From: Chryseobacterium sp. HSC-36S06
GTDB taxonomy: Bacteria > Bacteroidota > Bacteroidia > Flavobacteriales > Weeksellaceae
Length of the DNA: 64,000 bases
Assembly: GCF_024171485.1 (NCBI RefSeq)
Contig: NZ_JALJZX010000004.1
Span: 62,001-126,000 of the forward strand
Reading direction: 5' to 3'
Below are positions 52,607 to 62,014 of the stretch, in pieces; the first letter of the stretch is position 1, and each line of letters starts with the position of its first letter. The notes below the pieces were generated by a model. The model was given only the letters and a program-made list of their open reading frames with translations, made no database searches and was not told the origin of the DNA. The translations under genes and the position numbers were made by a program.

Positions 52607-53086
52607 TTATTTGGAAATTTCAGCCGGCAGATCGTTCATTAAGCGGATTTCTTTTTCCGTTGATTTAAAATACTGAGTAATCTCCTGCTTTTGGGCTTCG
52701 GTAAATCTGGCTTCCGGATGTGCTAAAATATAAGAATCCAAGGGCATTTCACCTTTATCTATCATTTCTACCGCTTCAAAAAGTTTATGCGCCTGACGTT
52801 TGGGTTCATAGGTTGCAAATGTTGAAAAGTTAAGCTTTTTACGGCCTTCGTCGATATGGTCTTTAAGGAACCAAGCGATAGGCTGCACATTCGAATACCA
52901 CGGGTATTTGGATTCATTGCTGTGACAGTCGTAGCAACCGTTTCTAATTAACTTTGCAGTAGATTCTGGTGTGTTTTTAATGGTCAGAAAATCCATTCCC
53001 GGTGTTGGAGCGGGATTATTTTTATCTATTGGAAAGAACTGCATGAAGACAACAGCTACCAGAAGTATCACAAGTACTTTTTTCAT
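52607..53086 (-). CDS. Haem-binding domain protein (periplasmic, CxxCH)
   Basis: A 159-residue protein with an N-terminal signal anchor (residues 4-20) and one CYDCH motif near residue 52 in the context NGCYDCHSNESKYPWYSNVQPIAWF, typical of the Bacteroidetes haem-binding (Haem_bd) family. KKLNFSTFATYEP and a later GEMPLDSYILAHPEA supply the distal part. It probably binds one c-type haem in the periplasm. The ATG at 53086 is preferred over a TTG at 53092. Its stop abuts the DCC gene. Confidence 0.88.
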   Translation of the reverse strand: MKKVLVILLVAVVFMQFFPIDKNNPAPTPGMDFLTIKNTPESTAKLIRNGCYDCHSNESKYPWYSNVQPIAWFLKDHIDEGRKKLNFSTFATYEPKRQAHKLFEAVEMIDKGEMPLDSYILAHPEARFTEAQKQEITQYFKSTEKEIRLMNDLPAEISK

Positions 53087-53198
53087 ATTCAAAGCTTTTA
53101 TATCGTGAATTTACTCATTTATTTTCAAAGTTTTTGAAATCGTCACCAACTTAAAGACTACATTAAAGATTCTTTTTATTGAAACATTGCAAGTGATA

Positions 53199-53211
53199 GA
53201 TTTTATAAATC
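53199..53211. promoter_or_regulatory. Palindrome upstream of the peroxiredoxin gene
   Basis: GATTT-TAT-AAATC, a perfect inverted repeat about 40 nt upstream of the -7 box. A peroxide-responsive regulator site is possible; nothing in the window identifies the factor. Confidence 0.3.
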
Positions 53212-53242
53212 AAAAAGCGTTTTTTAATTGATAGAAACGTGG

Positions 53243-53250
53243 TATCTTTG
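53243..53250 (+). promoter_or_regulatory. -7 box of the peroxiredoxin operon
   Basis: TATCTTTG, an exact TAnnTTTG match 29 nt upstream of the ATG. Confidence 0.55.
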
Positions 53251-53278
53251 CACTATAGAAATTTAAAAACAATATAAT

Positions 53279-53917
53279 ATGTCATTAGTAGGAAAAAAAT
53301 TCCCAAATATTGGGATTGATGCAATGAGCGAAATGGGTGATGATTTAATCATCAATATCTTCGAAGAAGCCACCAAAAACCAACAGAAAGTTCTTTTATT
53401 CTGGTACCCGAAAGATTTTACTTTCGTTTGCCCGACTGAACTTCACGCTTTTCAGGAGGCTTTAGGTGAATTCGAAAAAAGAAACACCAAAGTAATCGGT
53501 GCTTCATGCGATACCAACGAAGTACACTTCGCCTGGTTAAGTACCCCAAAAGAAAACGGTGGAATCGAAGGCGTAACTTACCCAATCCTTGCCGATACCC
53601 ACAGACAGCTTGCTAACATCCTGGGAATCGTAGATCAGGATTTCGAATATGATGCAGAAGGAAACGAAATCTTCACAGGTTCTAACGTTACCTACAGAGC
53701 AACTTACCTGATCGATGAAACAGGAAAAATCTTCCATGAAGCGGTTAACGATATGCCTTTAGGAAGAAACGTAAAAGAATTCTTAAGACTGATCGATGCT
53801 TATACCCACGTTCAGAAACACGGTGAAGTTTGCCCTGCAAACTGGGAAGAAGGTAAAGATGCAATGCAGGCCAACAGAGCTTCAACTGCTGAATACCTTG
53901 CAAATCACCAAAACTAA
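53279..53917 (+). CDS. 2-Cys peroxiredoxin (AhpC/Prx1 type)
   Basis: A 212-residue peroxidase. The peroxidatic Cys51 is in DFTFVCPTE, and the resolving Cys is in HGEVCPANW near residue 170, as in typical 2-Cys enzymes. It reduces H2O2 and organic peroxides in the cytosol. Codon use is highly biased, implying abundance. A thioredoxin-like gene follows after 15 nt, and likely recycles it; no ahpF is present. Confidence 0.95.
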   Translation: MSLVGKKFPNIGIDAMSEMGDDLIINIFEEATKNQQKVLLFWYPKDFTFVCPTELHAFQEALGEFEKRNTKVIGASCDTNEVHFAWLSTPKENGGIEGVTYPILADTHRQLANILGIVDQDFEYDAEGNEIFTGSNVTYRATYLIDETGKIFHEAVNDMPLGRNVKEFLRLIDAYTHVQKHGEVCPANWEEGKDAMQANRASTAEYLANHQN

Positions 53918-53932
53918 TTAAAAACAACTGAA

Positions 53933-54241
53933 ATGTACACAGAATTAACAGAAGATGCCTTGCAGCAGATTGTTGCAGATAATGAAAAAGTGGTTGTACA
54001 GTACGGTGCAACATGGTGTGGCAACTGCAGAATTATGAAGCCGAAGTTCAAGAAACTTGCTGCCGAAAACGAAGACATTCCGTTCTATTATGTAGATGCA
54101 GAAAAACTTCCGGAAAGCAGAAAGCTGGCGAAAGTCGACAATCTGCCAACGTTTGCCATTTTTAAAAACGGCGAATTGGTTAATCAGGTTCAGACCAACC
54201 AGGCAGAAAGTCTTATTAATCTTTTTAAAGAATTAAATTAA
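53933..54241 (+). CDS. Thioredoxin-family protein
   Basis: A 102-residue cytosolic thioredoxin fold with active site ATWCGNC (Cys29, Cys32) and cis-Pro motif NLPTFAIF near residue 77. The CGNC dipeptide differs from the usual CGPC, which would shift its redox potential. As second gene after the peroxiredoxin it is the probable reductant. Its stop overlaps the next start by one base (TAATG). Confidence 0.92.
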   Translation: MYTELTEDALQQIVADNEKVVVQYGATWCGNCRIMKPKFKKLAAENEDIPFYYVDAEKLPESRKLAKVDNLPTFAIFKNGELVNQVQTNQAESLINLFKELN

Positions 54242-54489
54242 TGAAACTACCAATAATCAGACAGTTTTATCAGACCCAAAGTGCTGAAAACCTCGAAAAA
54301 ACCCTGGAAGTTTTGGAGGCATTTACAGAATTCCGGGGAACAACTGAAGAAGACTTAAATGTTGCGGGAGAATTAATTACCAATATTTGCGGAGCGCTGG
54401 AAGTTCACAGCAACGTAAATAGCGGGATGACCGAAAGGGATGCACTGAACGGTTTTGCCCAGAAAGTACTGGGTTCCATCGATAAATAA
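54241..54489 (+). CDS. DUF6952 family small protein
   Basis: An 82-residue, acidic, mainly helical protein starting MKLPIIRQFYQTQSAENLEKTLEVLEAF, with a single Cys in ITNICGALEVHSNVNSG near residue 44. It matches the flavobacterial DUF6952 family, of unknown function, found behind thioredoxin genes. Translational coupling to the thioredoxin gene suggests a joint role in the peroxide response. Confidence 0.8.
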   Translation: MKLPIIRQFYQTQSAENLEKTLEVLEAFTEFRGTTEEDLNVAGELITNICGALEVHSNVNSGMTERDALNGFAQKVLGSIDK

Positions 54490-54505
54490 GCAAAGTCTTA
54501 TACAG

Positions 54506-54536
54506 AAAAATGGCGGGAAAATTTCCCGCCATTTTT
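54506..54536. terminator. Bidirectional terminator
   Basis: Arms AAAAATGGCGGGAAA (54506-54520) and TTTCCCGCCATTTTT (54522-54536); the inner A/T pairs form the loop. It ends the peroxiredoxin operon and the opposing lipoprotein gene. Confidence 0.9.
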
Positions 54537-54548
54537 CTTTTATAGCTG

Positions 54549-55058
54549 TTAATCGTTACGTTTGCCTTTCCCTTTCTTGAATTTTTTATTGTTCTTGTCA
54601 GATTTTTCACTGAATTTTCGGTAATCTTTGGTGTTTTTTCTGTCGTCATCATATCTCCAGTCCTCATTACGGTTGTTGTTCCAGTTGGCGTTTCTTTTCT
54701 TTACCTGGCCCGGTGCGTAATCTTTAGCGCTTCCGCCGTAAACCTTCTTGGCCTGTCCCGGTGGCAGGTTTTGGTTGTTACGCGGGTAGTAACCTTTGTT
54801 GTCTCCGCTTCTGGTAATGATTCCCGGTCTGCCGTATACATCACCTGTTCTTACAACCCTGCCATTTTGGTAAACGTTTCCGTTACGGTCGCGGTACACA
54901 TCGCCCTGTCTGTAAACGGTACCGTCCGGAGTTCTGTAAACTCCACCGTTGGGATAATTGTTTGGATAATTGTTTCCGTAAACATCATTAGCAGCACCAC
55001 AGGAGGCTAAAGTAAAAGCCAGCCCTGCCGCTGCTATTATTTTAAATAGATTTTTCAT
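54549..55058 (-). CDS. Repeat-containing lipoprotein with basic tail
   Basis: A 169-residue lipoprotein with lipobox LASC (Cys20). The middle has short tandem units of the form (G)xVYRxxDGxVYRxGDVY and NGNVYQNGRVV, about 9-12 residues each, rich in Gly, Tyr and Asn. The C-terminal 60 residues are strongly basic (KNNKKFKKGKGKRND) and look disordered. No enzyme fold is evident. A structural or surface-binding role is likely; function unknown. Codon use is similar to the neighbours. Confidence 0.75.
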   Translation of the reverse strand: MKNLFKIIAAAGLAFTLASCGAANDVYGNNYPNNYPNGGVYRTPDGTVYRQGDVYRDRNGNVYQNGRVVRTGDVYGRPGIITRSGDNKGYYPRNNQNLPPGQAKKVYGGSAKDYAPGQVKKRNANWNNNRNEDWRYDDDRKNTKDYRKFSEKSDKNNKKFKKGKGKRND

Positions 55059-55110
55059 TTTTAAAGATTTAATAATTTAACATAACATCTCAATACTAAT
55101 GCCAAACTTT

Positions 55111-55118
55111 CAAATTTA
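55111..55118 (-). promoter_or_regulatory. -7 box of the repeat lipoprotein gene
   Basis: Minus-strand TAAATTTG, an exact TAnnTTTG match about 53 nt upstream of the start. Confidence 0.45.
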
Positions 55119-55142
55119 TTGTGAAGCCAATAAAAAAAATTT

Positions 55143-55640
55143 TTAAATCCCTACTGTATTACTTCGGCGTTCCAGCAGTACCACATCGCGCCAAACGCCA
55201 TTCATCTGGCCCAGTCTCTCGCGGTTGCCCACTTTTCTGAATCCAAACTTCTCATGGATAATGATGCTTGGCTGGTTCTCCGGAAATATAGCCGACTGCA
55301 GTGTCCAAAACTCATGTTCTTCACTTGCCAGAATTAATTTCTGAAGCAGCATCGAACCAAGGCCCCGGCCATGGGCAGCACCCTTTAGATAAATACTTAC
55401 TTCAGCCACACCCTTAAAACAGTCGCGGCTGCTGATCGGCTGTAGAGCTGCCCAACCCATAACTTCTTCATTTTCATTTTCAAGAATCAGGCGGCAGTGT
55501 TTGAAGAACTTATCATCCCAAGCTTCCCAGGAAGGCGCATGCTGATCAAAAGTAGCGTTGCCGCCCGCTATTCCTTCCTCCAGAATGGCAATCACACTGG
55601 CGCCGTCTTCTGCCCTCATATTGCGAATTTCATAGCTCAT
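55143..55640 (-). CDS. GNAT N-acetyltransferase (phosphinothricin acetyltransferase-like)
   Basis: A 165-residue acetyltransferase. The acetyl-CoA binding motif is AAHGRGLGSMLLQKLI near residue 91; IRNMRAEDGASVIAILEEGI and NATFDQHAPSWEAWD at the start, and IHEKFGFRKVGNRERLGQMNGVWRDVVLLER at the end, are typical of the Pat/MnaT subgroup that acetylates phosphinothricin or methionine analogues. The actual substrate cannot be known. It is a single gene. Confidence 0.9.
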   Translation of the reverse strand: MSYEIRNMRAEDGASVIAILEEGIAGGNATFDQHAPSWEAWDDKFFKHCRLILENENEEVMGWAALQPISSRDCFKGVAEVSIYLKGAAHGRGLGSMLLQKLILASEEHEFWTLQSAIFPENQPSIIIHEKFGFRKVGNRERLGQMNGVWRDVVLLERRSNTVGI

Positions 55641-55682
55641 TCCCTCAAATTTTTATGGTAATAATTGCCCATAAAATTAAAA

Positions 55683-55708
55683 CAAAAAACCGGAAACTGA
55701 GTTCCGGT
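55683..55708 (-). terminator. Terminator of uvrA
   Basis: Stem ACCGGAA/TTCCGGT (55689-55695 with 55702-55708), 26 nt after the uvrA stop, with an A-run that becomes the U-tract on the minus strand. Confidence 0.8.
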
Positions 55709-55733
55709 CTTTTAATATTATTTATATATATAT

Positions 55734-58565
55734 TTACTCAAGTTCGCGCTTAAGAAATTTCGCAGTAAGGCTTTTTTTCGATCGGGCAACTTCCTCCGGA
55801 GTTCCTTTGGAAATAATTTCTCCGCCTTTATTACCGCCTTCCATACCGATATCGATAATATGGTCGGCAAGTTTAATAACATCCAAATTATGCTCGATAA
55901 TAATGAAAGAGTTCCCCAAATCCACGAGTTTATTAATGGCTTCCATCAGCACTTTTACATCTTCAAAATGCAGTCCTGTGGTAGGTTCATCCAGAATATA
56001 GAGCGTGTTGCCGGTCTGTCTTTTTGCCAGCTCGGTTGCCAGTTTAATCCGCTGTGCTTCACCGCCGGAAAGCGTTGTAGACTGTTGCCCCAGCGTGATA
56101 TACCCTAGCCCAACATCCTGCAGTGTTTTCACTTTTGCGTAGATTTTAGGGATCGGCTGGAAGAATTCGGTCGCTTCATCAATAGTCATTTCCAGCACAT
56201 CGGAAATCGATTTTCCTTTATAGCGGACTTCCAAGGTTTCTCTGTTGAAACGTTTGCCATTACAGGTTTCACAATGTACATATACATCGGGAAGGAAGTT
56301 CATTTCAATCACCTTCAAACCGCCCCCCTGACAGGTTTCGCATCTTCCGCCTTTAACATTGAAAGAAAATCTGCCGGCTTTGTAACCGCGGATTTTAGAC
56401 TCCGGAAGTTCCGCAAAAAGATTCCGTATGTCAGTAAACATACCGGTATAAGTGGCCGGATTAGAACGCGGAGTTCTGCCAATCGGCGCCTGATCTACAT
56501 CAACAATTTTATCGATATGATCAATTCCTTCCACTTTCTTATAAGGCAACGGCTCCTGCACGGCTCTGTAAAAATGGCGGTTAAGGATCGGATATAACGT
56601 TCCGTTGATAAGCGAAGACTTTCCGCTTCCTGAAATCCCCGTAACAACTACAAGTTTTCCCAAAGGAATTTCCAGGTTTACATTTTTAAGGTTGTTGCCT
56701 GTAGCGCCTTTAAGCAAAATTGATTTACCGTTGCCTTCACGTCTCTTTTCTGGGATTTCTATTTTGCGTTTTCCCGTCATATAATCTGCAGTTACCGTAT
56801 CAGCATTCAGTAAATCTTTTGGTTTGCCCTGCCACAGGACTTCGCCTCCGAATTTACCGGCCCGTGGCCCTATATCCAAAACCTCATCCGCTTCCAGAAT
56901 CATGTCTTTATCGTGTTCCACCACAATCACAGAATTACCGATGTCGCGCAGATTTTTTAGGGAATTAATGAGTCTTTCGTTATCACGCTGATGAAGCCCG
57001 ATCGAAGGTTCATCCAGAATATAAAGTACATTCACCAACTGCGAACCGATCTGCGTTGCCAACCGGATCCGCTGGGATTCACCGCCGGAAAGCGTTCGGG
57101 AACTCCGGCTTAGACTCAGATAATCCAAGCCAACATCCAGCAGAAACTGAAGGCGGGTTTTAATTTCTTTGAGAATTTCATGTGCGATGACTTTATTTTT
57201 CTCGCTGAACTTGTCTTCAACATCATTCAGCCAATCCATTAAATCAAGCAAAGAGAGACCGTTGATTTCAGCGATATTCTTACCGTCGATCTTAAAACTT
57301 AAACTCGAAGCCTGAAGTCTTGTCCCTTTACATTCAGGACAGGTTTCTTCAGTCGTAAAATGTCTTTCGAGGAGAATAGCGTCATAACTTTCCTTGTCCT
57401 CTATCATCTCGTTGATCAGGGAAACCAATCCGTCGAAATTAACCTTAATTTTCTTCGTAATTCCCGCGTATTTGAGGTCTTTGCTGAATTCTTTGTGGCA
57501 GCCGTTGTAAATATAATCAAGCGCTTCGGCAGGAATATCTTTAAAAGGCGTCGCCAGTCCGAGACCGAAAATCTCGAGGATATTTTTAATCTGACCGAGA
57601 ATCCATTTGTTGGACTTGATGTCTTCCAATGGCAGCAAACCTCCCTGGTTGATGGAAAGCTTTGGGTTTTCTACAAAATAATCGGTATTTACCTTTTTTA
57701 CGGTGCCTAGTCCTTTGCAGTACGGACAGCTCCCTTTCGGTGAATTGAAGGAAAAGGTATTGGGTTCCGGCAAAGCCAGAGAATGACCACTTTCTGAATC
57801 CATCAGGTTTTTTGAAAAATATTCGATGTCCTCTCCTCCGAGTTTCTGAATTCCTATTGTTCCTTCACCCATCTGCATGGCGGTTCGCAGGGATTTTTCC
57901 ATGCGACTTTCGGAGGCGTTTTCCCCGATAATCCAGCGGTCGATAACAATATCGATATCATGGGTTTTATAACGGTCGAGTTTTAAATCAGCCTCAATAT
58001 CCTGCAGTTCACCGTCGATTCTCGCCTGGCCATAGCCTTTCTTCGACATCTGTATAAAAAGTTCGTGATAATGTCCTTTCCGCGATCTCACGACTGGCGC
58101 CAGTAGCATCACTTTTTCCCCTTTATAATTTTCTTTAATGACGTCGATAATCTGCTCTTCCGTATAACTCACGAGTTTTTTGCCGGAATTCAGGGAGTAC
58201 GCATCCGAGACTCTGGCAAAAAGCAACCTGAGATAATCGTAAAGTTCGGTAACGGTTCCTACAGTAGAACGCGGGTTTTTATTCGTGGTTTTCTGTTCAA
58301 TAGCGATTACGGGAGAAAGCCCATCGATTTTATCGACATCTGGTCTTTCAAGGCCACCCAGAAACTGTCTTGCGTAGGCGGAGAAGGTTTCGATATACCT
58401 GCGCTGCCCTTCTGCAAATATAGTATCGAAAGCCAGGGAAGATTTTCCGCTGCCTGATAATCCGGTAATTACTACGAGTTCATTGCGCGGGATTTTAACC
58501 GAAATATTTTTCAGGTTGTGCTCGCGGGCACCGTAAATTTCTATATATTCTTTAGAATCTTTCAT
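55734..58565 (-). CDS. uvrA: Excinuclease ABC subunit A
   Basis: A 943-residue damage-recognition ATPase of nucleotide excision repair. It has two ABC cassettes: Walker [14 protein letters not shown] (residue ~34) and [11 protein letters not shown] (~645), signatures SGGESQR and SGGEAQR, and zinc fingers [15 protein letters not shown] and the [14 protein letters not shown] pair. Length is the standard UvrA1 form. It is a single gene; a small hairpin (58574-58596) lies in the predicted 5' leader. Confidence 0.97.
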   Translation of the reverse strand: MKDSKEYIEIYGAREHNLKNISVKIPRNELVVITGLSGSGKSSLAFDTIFAEGQRRYIETFSAYARQFLGGLERPDVDKIDGLSPVIAIEQKTTNKNPRSTVGTVTELYDYLRLLFARVSDAYSLNSGKKLVSYTEEQIIDVIKENYKGEKVMLLAPVVRSRKGHYHELFIQMSKKGYGQARIDGELQDIEADLKLDRYKTHDIDIVIDRWIIGENASESRMEKSLRTAMQMGEGTIGIQKLGGEDIEYFSKNLMDSESGHSLALPEPNTFSFNSPKGSCPYCKGLGTVKKVNTDYFVENPKLSINQGGLLPLEDIKSNKWILGQIKNILEIFGLGLATPFKDIPAEALDYIYNGCHKEFSKDLKYAGITKKIKVNFDGLVSLINEMIEDKESYDAILLERHFTTEETCPECKGTRLQASSLSFKIDGKNIAEINGLSLLDLMDWLNDVEDKFSEKNKVIAHEILKEIKTRLQFLLDVGLDYLSLSRSSRTLSGGESQRIRLATQIGSQLVNVLYILDEPSIGLHQRDNERLINSLKNLRDIGNSVIVVEHDKDMILEADEVLDIGPRAGKFGGEVLWQGKPKDLLNADTVTADYMTGKRKIEIPEKRREGNGKSILLKGATGNNLKNVNLEIPLGKLVVVTGISGSGKSSLINGTLYPILNRHFYRAVQEPLPYKKVEGIDHIDKIVDVDQAPIGRTPRSNPATYTGMFTDIRNLFAELPESKIRGYKAGRFSFNVKGGRCETCQGGGLKVIEMNFLPDVYVHCETCNGKRFNRETLEVRYKGKSISDVLEMTIDEATEFFQPIPKIYAKVKTLQDVGLGYITLGQQSTTLSGGEAQRIKLATELAKRQTGNTLYILDEPTTGLHFEDVKVLMEAINKLVDLGNSFIIIEHNLDVIKLADHIIDIGMEGGNKGGEIISKGTPEEVARSKKSLTAKFLKRELE

Positions 58566-58600
58566 TTTTATACTCCCAAAACTTCAATTTTTGGGATTTG

Positions 58601-58608
58601 CAAAAATA
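58601..58608 (-). promoter_or_regulatory. -7 box of uvrA
   Basis: Minus-strand TATTTTTG, an exact TAnnTTTG match about 36 nt upstream of the start. Confidence 0.45.
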
Positions 58609-58761
58609 CGTAATTTTTAGGGCATAAGAAACTGAGAGTTATAATTGTAGTGAAAATGAATTTCCCGATTTTGGTTTCATCCTGGGCCACAGAACGTGAA
58701 GTAATTTTTCAGAAATAAGAACTAAGCACAAAAAATGGATTACAGAAAACTGTAACCCATT

Positions 58762-58838
58762 TGGTGGAGGATATCGGGATCGAACCGACCACCTTTAGAC
58801 TGCCAGTCTAACGCTCTAGCCAGATGAGCTAATCCCCC
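58762..58838 (-). tRNA. tRNA-Ala (anticodon GGC)
   Basis: On the minus strand the sequence folds as a full cloverleaf: acceptor arms GGGGGAT/ATCCTCC, D-arm GCTC...GAGC, anticodon stem TTAGA/TCTAA with loop CTGGCAG (anticodon GGC) and T-arm with GGTTCGATCCC-like loop. The acceptor includes the G3-U70 pair that defines alanine tRNA. Discriminator A and an encoded CCA end the gene. It is a lone tRNA downstream of the methyltransferase start region, between uvrA and the methyltransferase. Confidence 0.95.
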
Positions 58839-58946
58839 TTTTCAATTTAGATTTCTAAAGACTGTACTTTTACCACCATAAATTGAGATTGCAATAATAC
58901 AAATTTTTCTCATAAATTTTCAGACTTATTTAAAATTTTATCAGTA

Positions 58947-59744
58947 TTAATCCGCGTTTTTTTCCGCAACTAAAGAAAATACATGCGGACATTTGCTGCC
59001 GAGTTGAGGAATACGGTATTTTCCTTTTTCAAATTCGTCATTATGGAGGAAACATGCATAAGGCGACCAGTTGTATTCATCAAAAGACTTTAGTGCTAAA
59101 TTTTGATTAAGCAGACTGTGAAGCACTTCAGACGTTGGATGATTCCACATCACATAATCCTGAACCAGATCGGCGGACTGATTCGCGTACGTTCCTTCCG
59201 CAGTTTCTACAATGGGCATTTCGTTGAAATAACTGTATTTAAGATGGGTGAAATCGTCATCATACATCCATATAAATGGATGAAATTCAACAAAAATAAA
59301 TTTACCGCCGGGTTTCAGAAAGTGAGAAACTACTTCGGCCCACTTATCCAGATCCGGAAGCCAGCCGATAGTTCCGTAACTTGTGTAAACAATATCGAAT
59401 TCCCTCTCAAGAATTTTAGGCAGTTCGTAGACATCGGAGACGAAAAACTGCGTATCGGTCCCACATTGCTGGGAAAGTTCTATAGCTGCTTCAACGGCTT
59501 TTTCGGACAGATCGATACCGGTAACTTTTGCTCCCATTCGGGAAAGAGAAATAGAATCCTGCCCAAAATGACACTGAAGATGCAAGATTTCTTTGCCCCT
59601 AACATCGCCTAACAGATTAAGTTCTATAGAATTGAGAGAAGTTCTCCCTTTTATAAATTCATCTACAAAATAAAAGTCGGATTTCAGGTGAGGTTCTACC
59701 TTGGCGTTCCAGGATTTACGGTTGATGTCTAGATAGTTGTCCAT
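58947..59744 (-). CDS. Class I SAM-dependent methyltransferase
   Basis: A 265-residue methyltransferase. The SAM-binding motifs are ILHLQCHFGQDSISLSRMGAKVTGIDLS (motif I, residues 51-78), QFFVSDVYELP (motif II/acidic), FDIVYTSYGTIGWL and FLKPGGKFIFVEFHPF (post motif). N-terminal NRKSWNAKVEPHLKSDFY is shared by a flavobacterial subgroup. The substrate is unknown; it resembles small-molecule methyltransferases. A single gene. Confidence 0.9.
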   Translation of the reverse strand: MDNYLDINRKSWNAKVEPHLKSDFYFVDEFIKGRTSLNSIELNLLGDVRGKEILHLQCHFGQDSISLSRMGAKVTGIDLSEKAVEAAIELSQQCGTDTQFFVSDVYELPKILEREFDIVYTSYGTIGWLPDLDKWAEVVSHFLKPGGKFIFVEFHPFIWMYDDDFTHLKYSYFNEMPIVETAEGTYANQSADLVQDYVMWNHPTSEVLHSLLNQNLALKSFDEYNWSPYACFLHNDEFEKGKYRIPQLGSKCPHVFSLVAEKNAD

Positions 59745-59791
59745 TTAATGATCATAAGTTTATGGTGAATGATAGAGAAATCGACTAAGAT

Positions 59792-60208
59792 TTATTTCCA
59801 TATTAAAAATAAAGTTCCGATAACAATTAAACCTGCGCCTGCTGCGGTTTTCCAGGTTAAAGTTTCGCCCAGAAAGATAATGGCGAAAATCACAGTTAGT
59901 GCAAGACTGAGTTTATCGATCCCGGCGACTTTCGAAACTTCACCCATCTGCAGCGCTTTAAAGTAAAAAATCCAGGAAAGCCCCGTAGCCAATCCTGAAA
60001 TACTCAGGAAAAACCAGTTTCTCTGGGATAATTCATTAATTCCTTTATACTCATTGCGGAACATAACAATCAGCCAGATCATGATTAATACCACGACCGT
60101 TCGGATTGCGGTGGCCAGGTTGGAGTTTACATTTTCAACTCCAATTTTAGCAAAAATTGCAGTTAGTGCAGCAAAAAGTGCGGAAAGCAAAGCGTAAATC
60201 CACCACAT
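59792..60208 (-). CDS. Half-size EamA/DMT-superfamily transporter
   Basis: A 138-residue protein with about five membrane segments corresponding to one EamA repeat (IYALLSALFAALTAIFAKIG at the start, LALTVIFAIIFLGETLTWKTAAGAGLIVIGTLFLIW at the end). Full DMT transporters have two such repeats, so this must act as a dimer or with a partner. Single-repeat members include EmrE/SMR-like pumps and uptake proteins; the substrate is unknown. The start at 60208 follows the small membrane gene by 26 nt. Confidence 0.85.
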   Translation of the reverse strand: MWWIYALLSALFAALTAIFAKIGVENVNSNLATAIRTVVVLIMIWLIVMFRNEYKGINELSQRNWFFLSISGLATGLSWIFYFKALQMGEVSKVAGIDKLSLALTVIFAIIFLGETLTWKTAAGAGLIVIGTLFLIWK

Positions 60209-60234
60209 TTTTTTCAAATTGAAATGGTGATAAA

Positions 60235-60399
60235 TTATCTCAGGACATAATAATACAGCAGGGCCCACATCGAAATGAAAACCAGCCCCGGATAAAGCAC
60301 GGCGCGAAACTTCATAACATCTCTTTTCCAGAAAAACAGATAAACCAGATAACCGATATAAGCTACAGTAAGTAAAGCAGGAAGAATCATATATGCCAT
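60235..60399 (-). CDS. 54-residue two-helix membrane protein upstream of the EamA half-transporter
   Basis: A short open frame ATG...TAA not captured by usual length cutoffs. It starts MAYMILPALLTVAYIGYLV, continues with a basic turn WKRDVMKFRAV, and ends VFISMWALLYYYVLR, giving two membrane helices with the positive loop probably cytosolic. Its end is 26 nt before the EamA start on the same strand, which suggests an operon. Coding is supported by protein-like composition and the positive-inside pattern. No family recognised. Confidence 0.6.
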   Translation of the reverse strand: MAYMILPALLTVAYIGYLVYLFFWKRDVMKFRAVLYPGLVFISMWALLYYYVLR

Positions 60400-60526
60400 C
60401 GTGTTCTATTTAGGATAACGATATAAATATAGCTTTTTTTGCCAAAATACTCTATCATTATTCCAAAAAGTTAGCGAAATGACAATTATTTCTGACTTGT
60501 CTTAAATTTAATCCGCCTAATAAATT

Positions 60527-61882
60527 TTAATCTGCCTTCAGAAAAGCCGAAAGAACAGTAGTTTCCTGTTCTCCGTTAAGGAGGTTTTTTACCGTAATAT
60601 TTCCGGCTTCGATTTCCTCTGCGCCAAAAAATATCAGGTTCGGAATTCTCTTCTTTTCTGCATAGGCAAACTGTTTTTTCAGTTTGGCTGCTTCGGGATA
60701 AAGCTCAGCAGAAATACCGTTCTCACGGAGTTTTGAGATAATTTTAAGTGCCTCAACAGCTTCTGTTTCGCCATAATTTGCGAAGAGGAACTTCACTGAA
60801 CTTGCTTCATTTTCAGCAAAAAGACCCAATTCTTCCATCACCAGATAAATCCGGTCGAGACCGAAAGAAATACCGATTCCCGGAATATTTTTCACCCCGA
60901 AAACTTCAGTTAAATTATCGTAACGTCCGCCGCCGCCAATCGAACCCATCGCAACATTATTGGCTTTTACTTCGAATATAGCTCCGGTATAGTAATCTAG
61001 TCCTCTTGCGAGAGTTATATCAAATTTTATATTATCTGAAGAAATGCCTAATTCAATGCATCTAGTCAGTACGAATTCGAGTTCTTCAACACCTTGGGTT
61101 CCCACCTCGTTGCCTTCAAATTTCTCTTTCAGCTGAAGAACATTTTCCAGGGCGTTTTCGCTCTGGCTAAAGAGAAAATCTAGTTTGCTGATAGAGTCCT
61201 GAGAGATGTTTTTCTCCAGAAGTTCCTTTACTACGCCATCTTTACCTATTTTATCGAGCTTGTCGAGTGCCACAGTAAAGTCGATAAGCTGTTCAGAAAT
61301 CCCCGCATATTCTGCTAAACCGGAAAGGATCTTGCGGTTGTTCAGATGAATGGTCACCGGAATATTTAATTCCTTAAAAGACTTGAGATACAGCTGCACT
61401 AATTCCACTTCCTGCCAAAGACTTTCGCTGCCGACCACATCGGCATCGCATTGATAAAACTCTCTGAATCTTCCTTTTTGTGGACGGTCTGCCCGCCAAA
61501 CAGGCTGAATCTGATATCTTTTGAAAGGAAAAACCAATTGCCCGTGATTCATTGCTACAAATCTTGCGAAAGGCACGGTAAGATCATAACGGAGCGCTTT
61601 TTCCGAAATCTGGGAAATTAGTTTCTGTGAATTTTTAGCATCCCAGTCTTCATCATTTGTTTTTGAAGCATAATCTCCTGAATTAAGGATCTTGAAAATC
61701 AAGCGGTCGCCCTCTTCGCCATACTTCCCGGTAAGGGTAGAGAGATTTTCGAAACTTGGTGTCTCCAGTGGCTGAAAACCGAAAAGTTCAAAATTCTTCT
61801 GCAAGGTATTGATAATAGCTCTTCTGTTGATGACTTCCTTTGCGGTAAAATCGCGGGTTCCTTTTGCTAAGCTTGGCTTCAT
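60527..61882 (-). CDS. hisS: Histidyl-tRNA synthetase
   Basis: A 451-residue class II aminoacyl-tRNA synthetase that charges tRNA-His. Class II motif 2 is [26 protein letters not shown] near residue 128; the histidine-specific motifs [14 protein letters not shown] (HisA region) and [13 protein letters not shown], and motif 3 [17 protein letters not shown], follow. A C-terminal anticodon-binding domain ([16 protein letters not shown]) completes it. It has its own -7 box with a leader of about 45 nt. Confidence 0.96.
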   Translation of the reverse strand: MKPSLAKGTRDFTAKEVINRRAIINTLQKNFELFGFQPLETPSFENLSTLTGKYGEEGDRLIFKILNSGDYASKTNDEDWDAKNSQKLISQISEKALRYDLTVPFARFVAMNHGQLVFPFKRYQIQPVWRADRPQKGRFREFYQCDADVVGSESLWQEVELVQLYLKSFKELNIPVTIHLNNRKILSGLAEYAGISEQLIDFTVALDKLDKIGKDGVVKELLEKNISQDSISKLDFLFSQSENALENVLQLKEKFEGNEVGTQGVEELEFVLTRCIELGISSDNIKFDITLARGLDYYTGAIFEVKANNVAMGSIGGGGRYDNLTEVFGVKNIPGIGISFGLDRIYLVMEELGLFAENEASSVKFLFANYGETEAVEALKIISKLRENGISAELYPEAAKLKKQFAYAEKKRIPNLIFFGAEEIEAGNITVKNLLNGEQETTVLSAFLKAD

Positions 61883-61932
61883 AGGGTAATAATGCGTGGT
61901 TATGATAAGCAGTTTTGATTTGCTTTGAGCTG

Positions 61933-61940
61933 CAAAAATA
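61933..61940 (-). promoter_or_regulatory. -7 box of hisS
   Basis: Minus-strand TATTTTTG, an exact TAnnTTTG match 51 nt upstream of the start. Confidence 0.45.
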
Positions 61941-62014
61941 CGGAAATCGACAGAATATTACGAAACTTCGCTAAAGTTTGAGATTTGACGGAGTCTCGTC
62001 TTCAAAGCCGCTAC

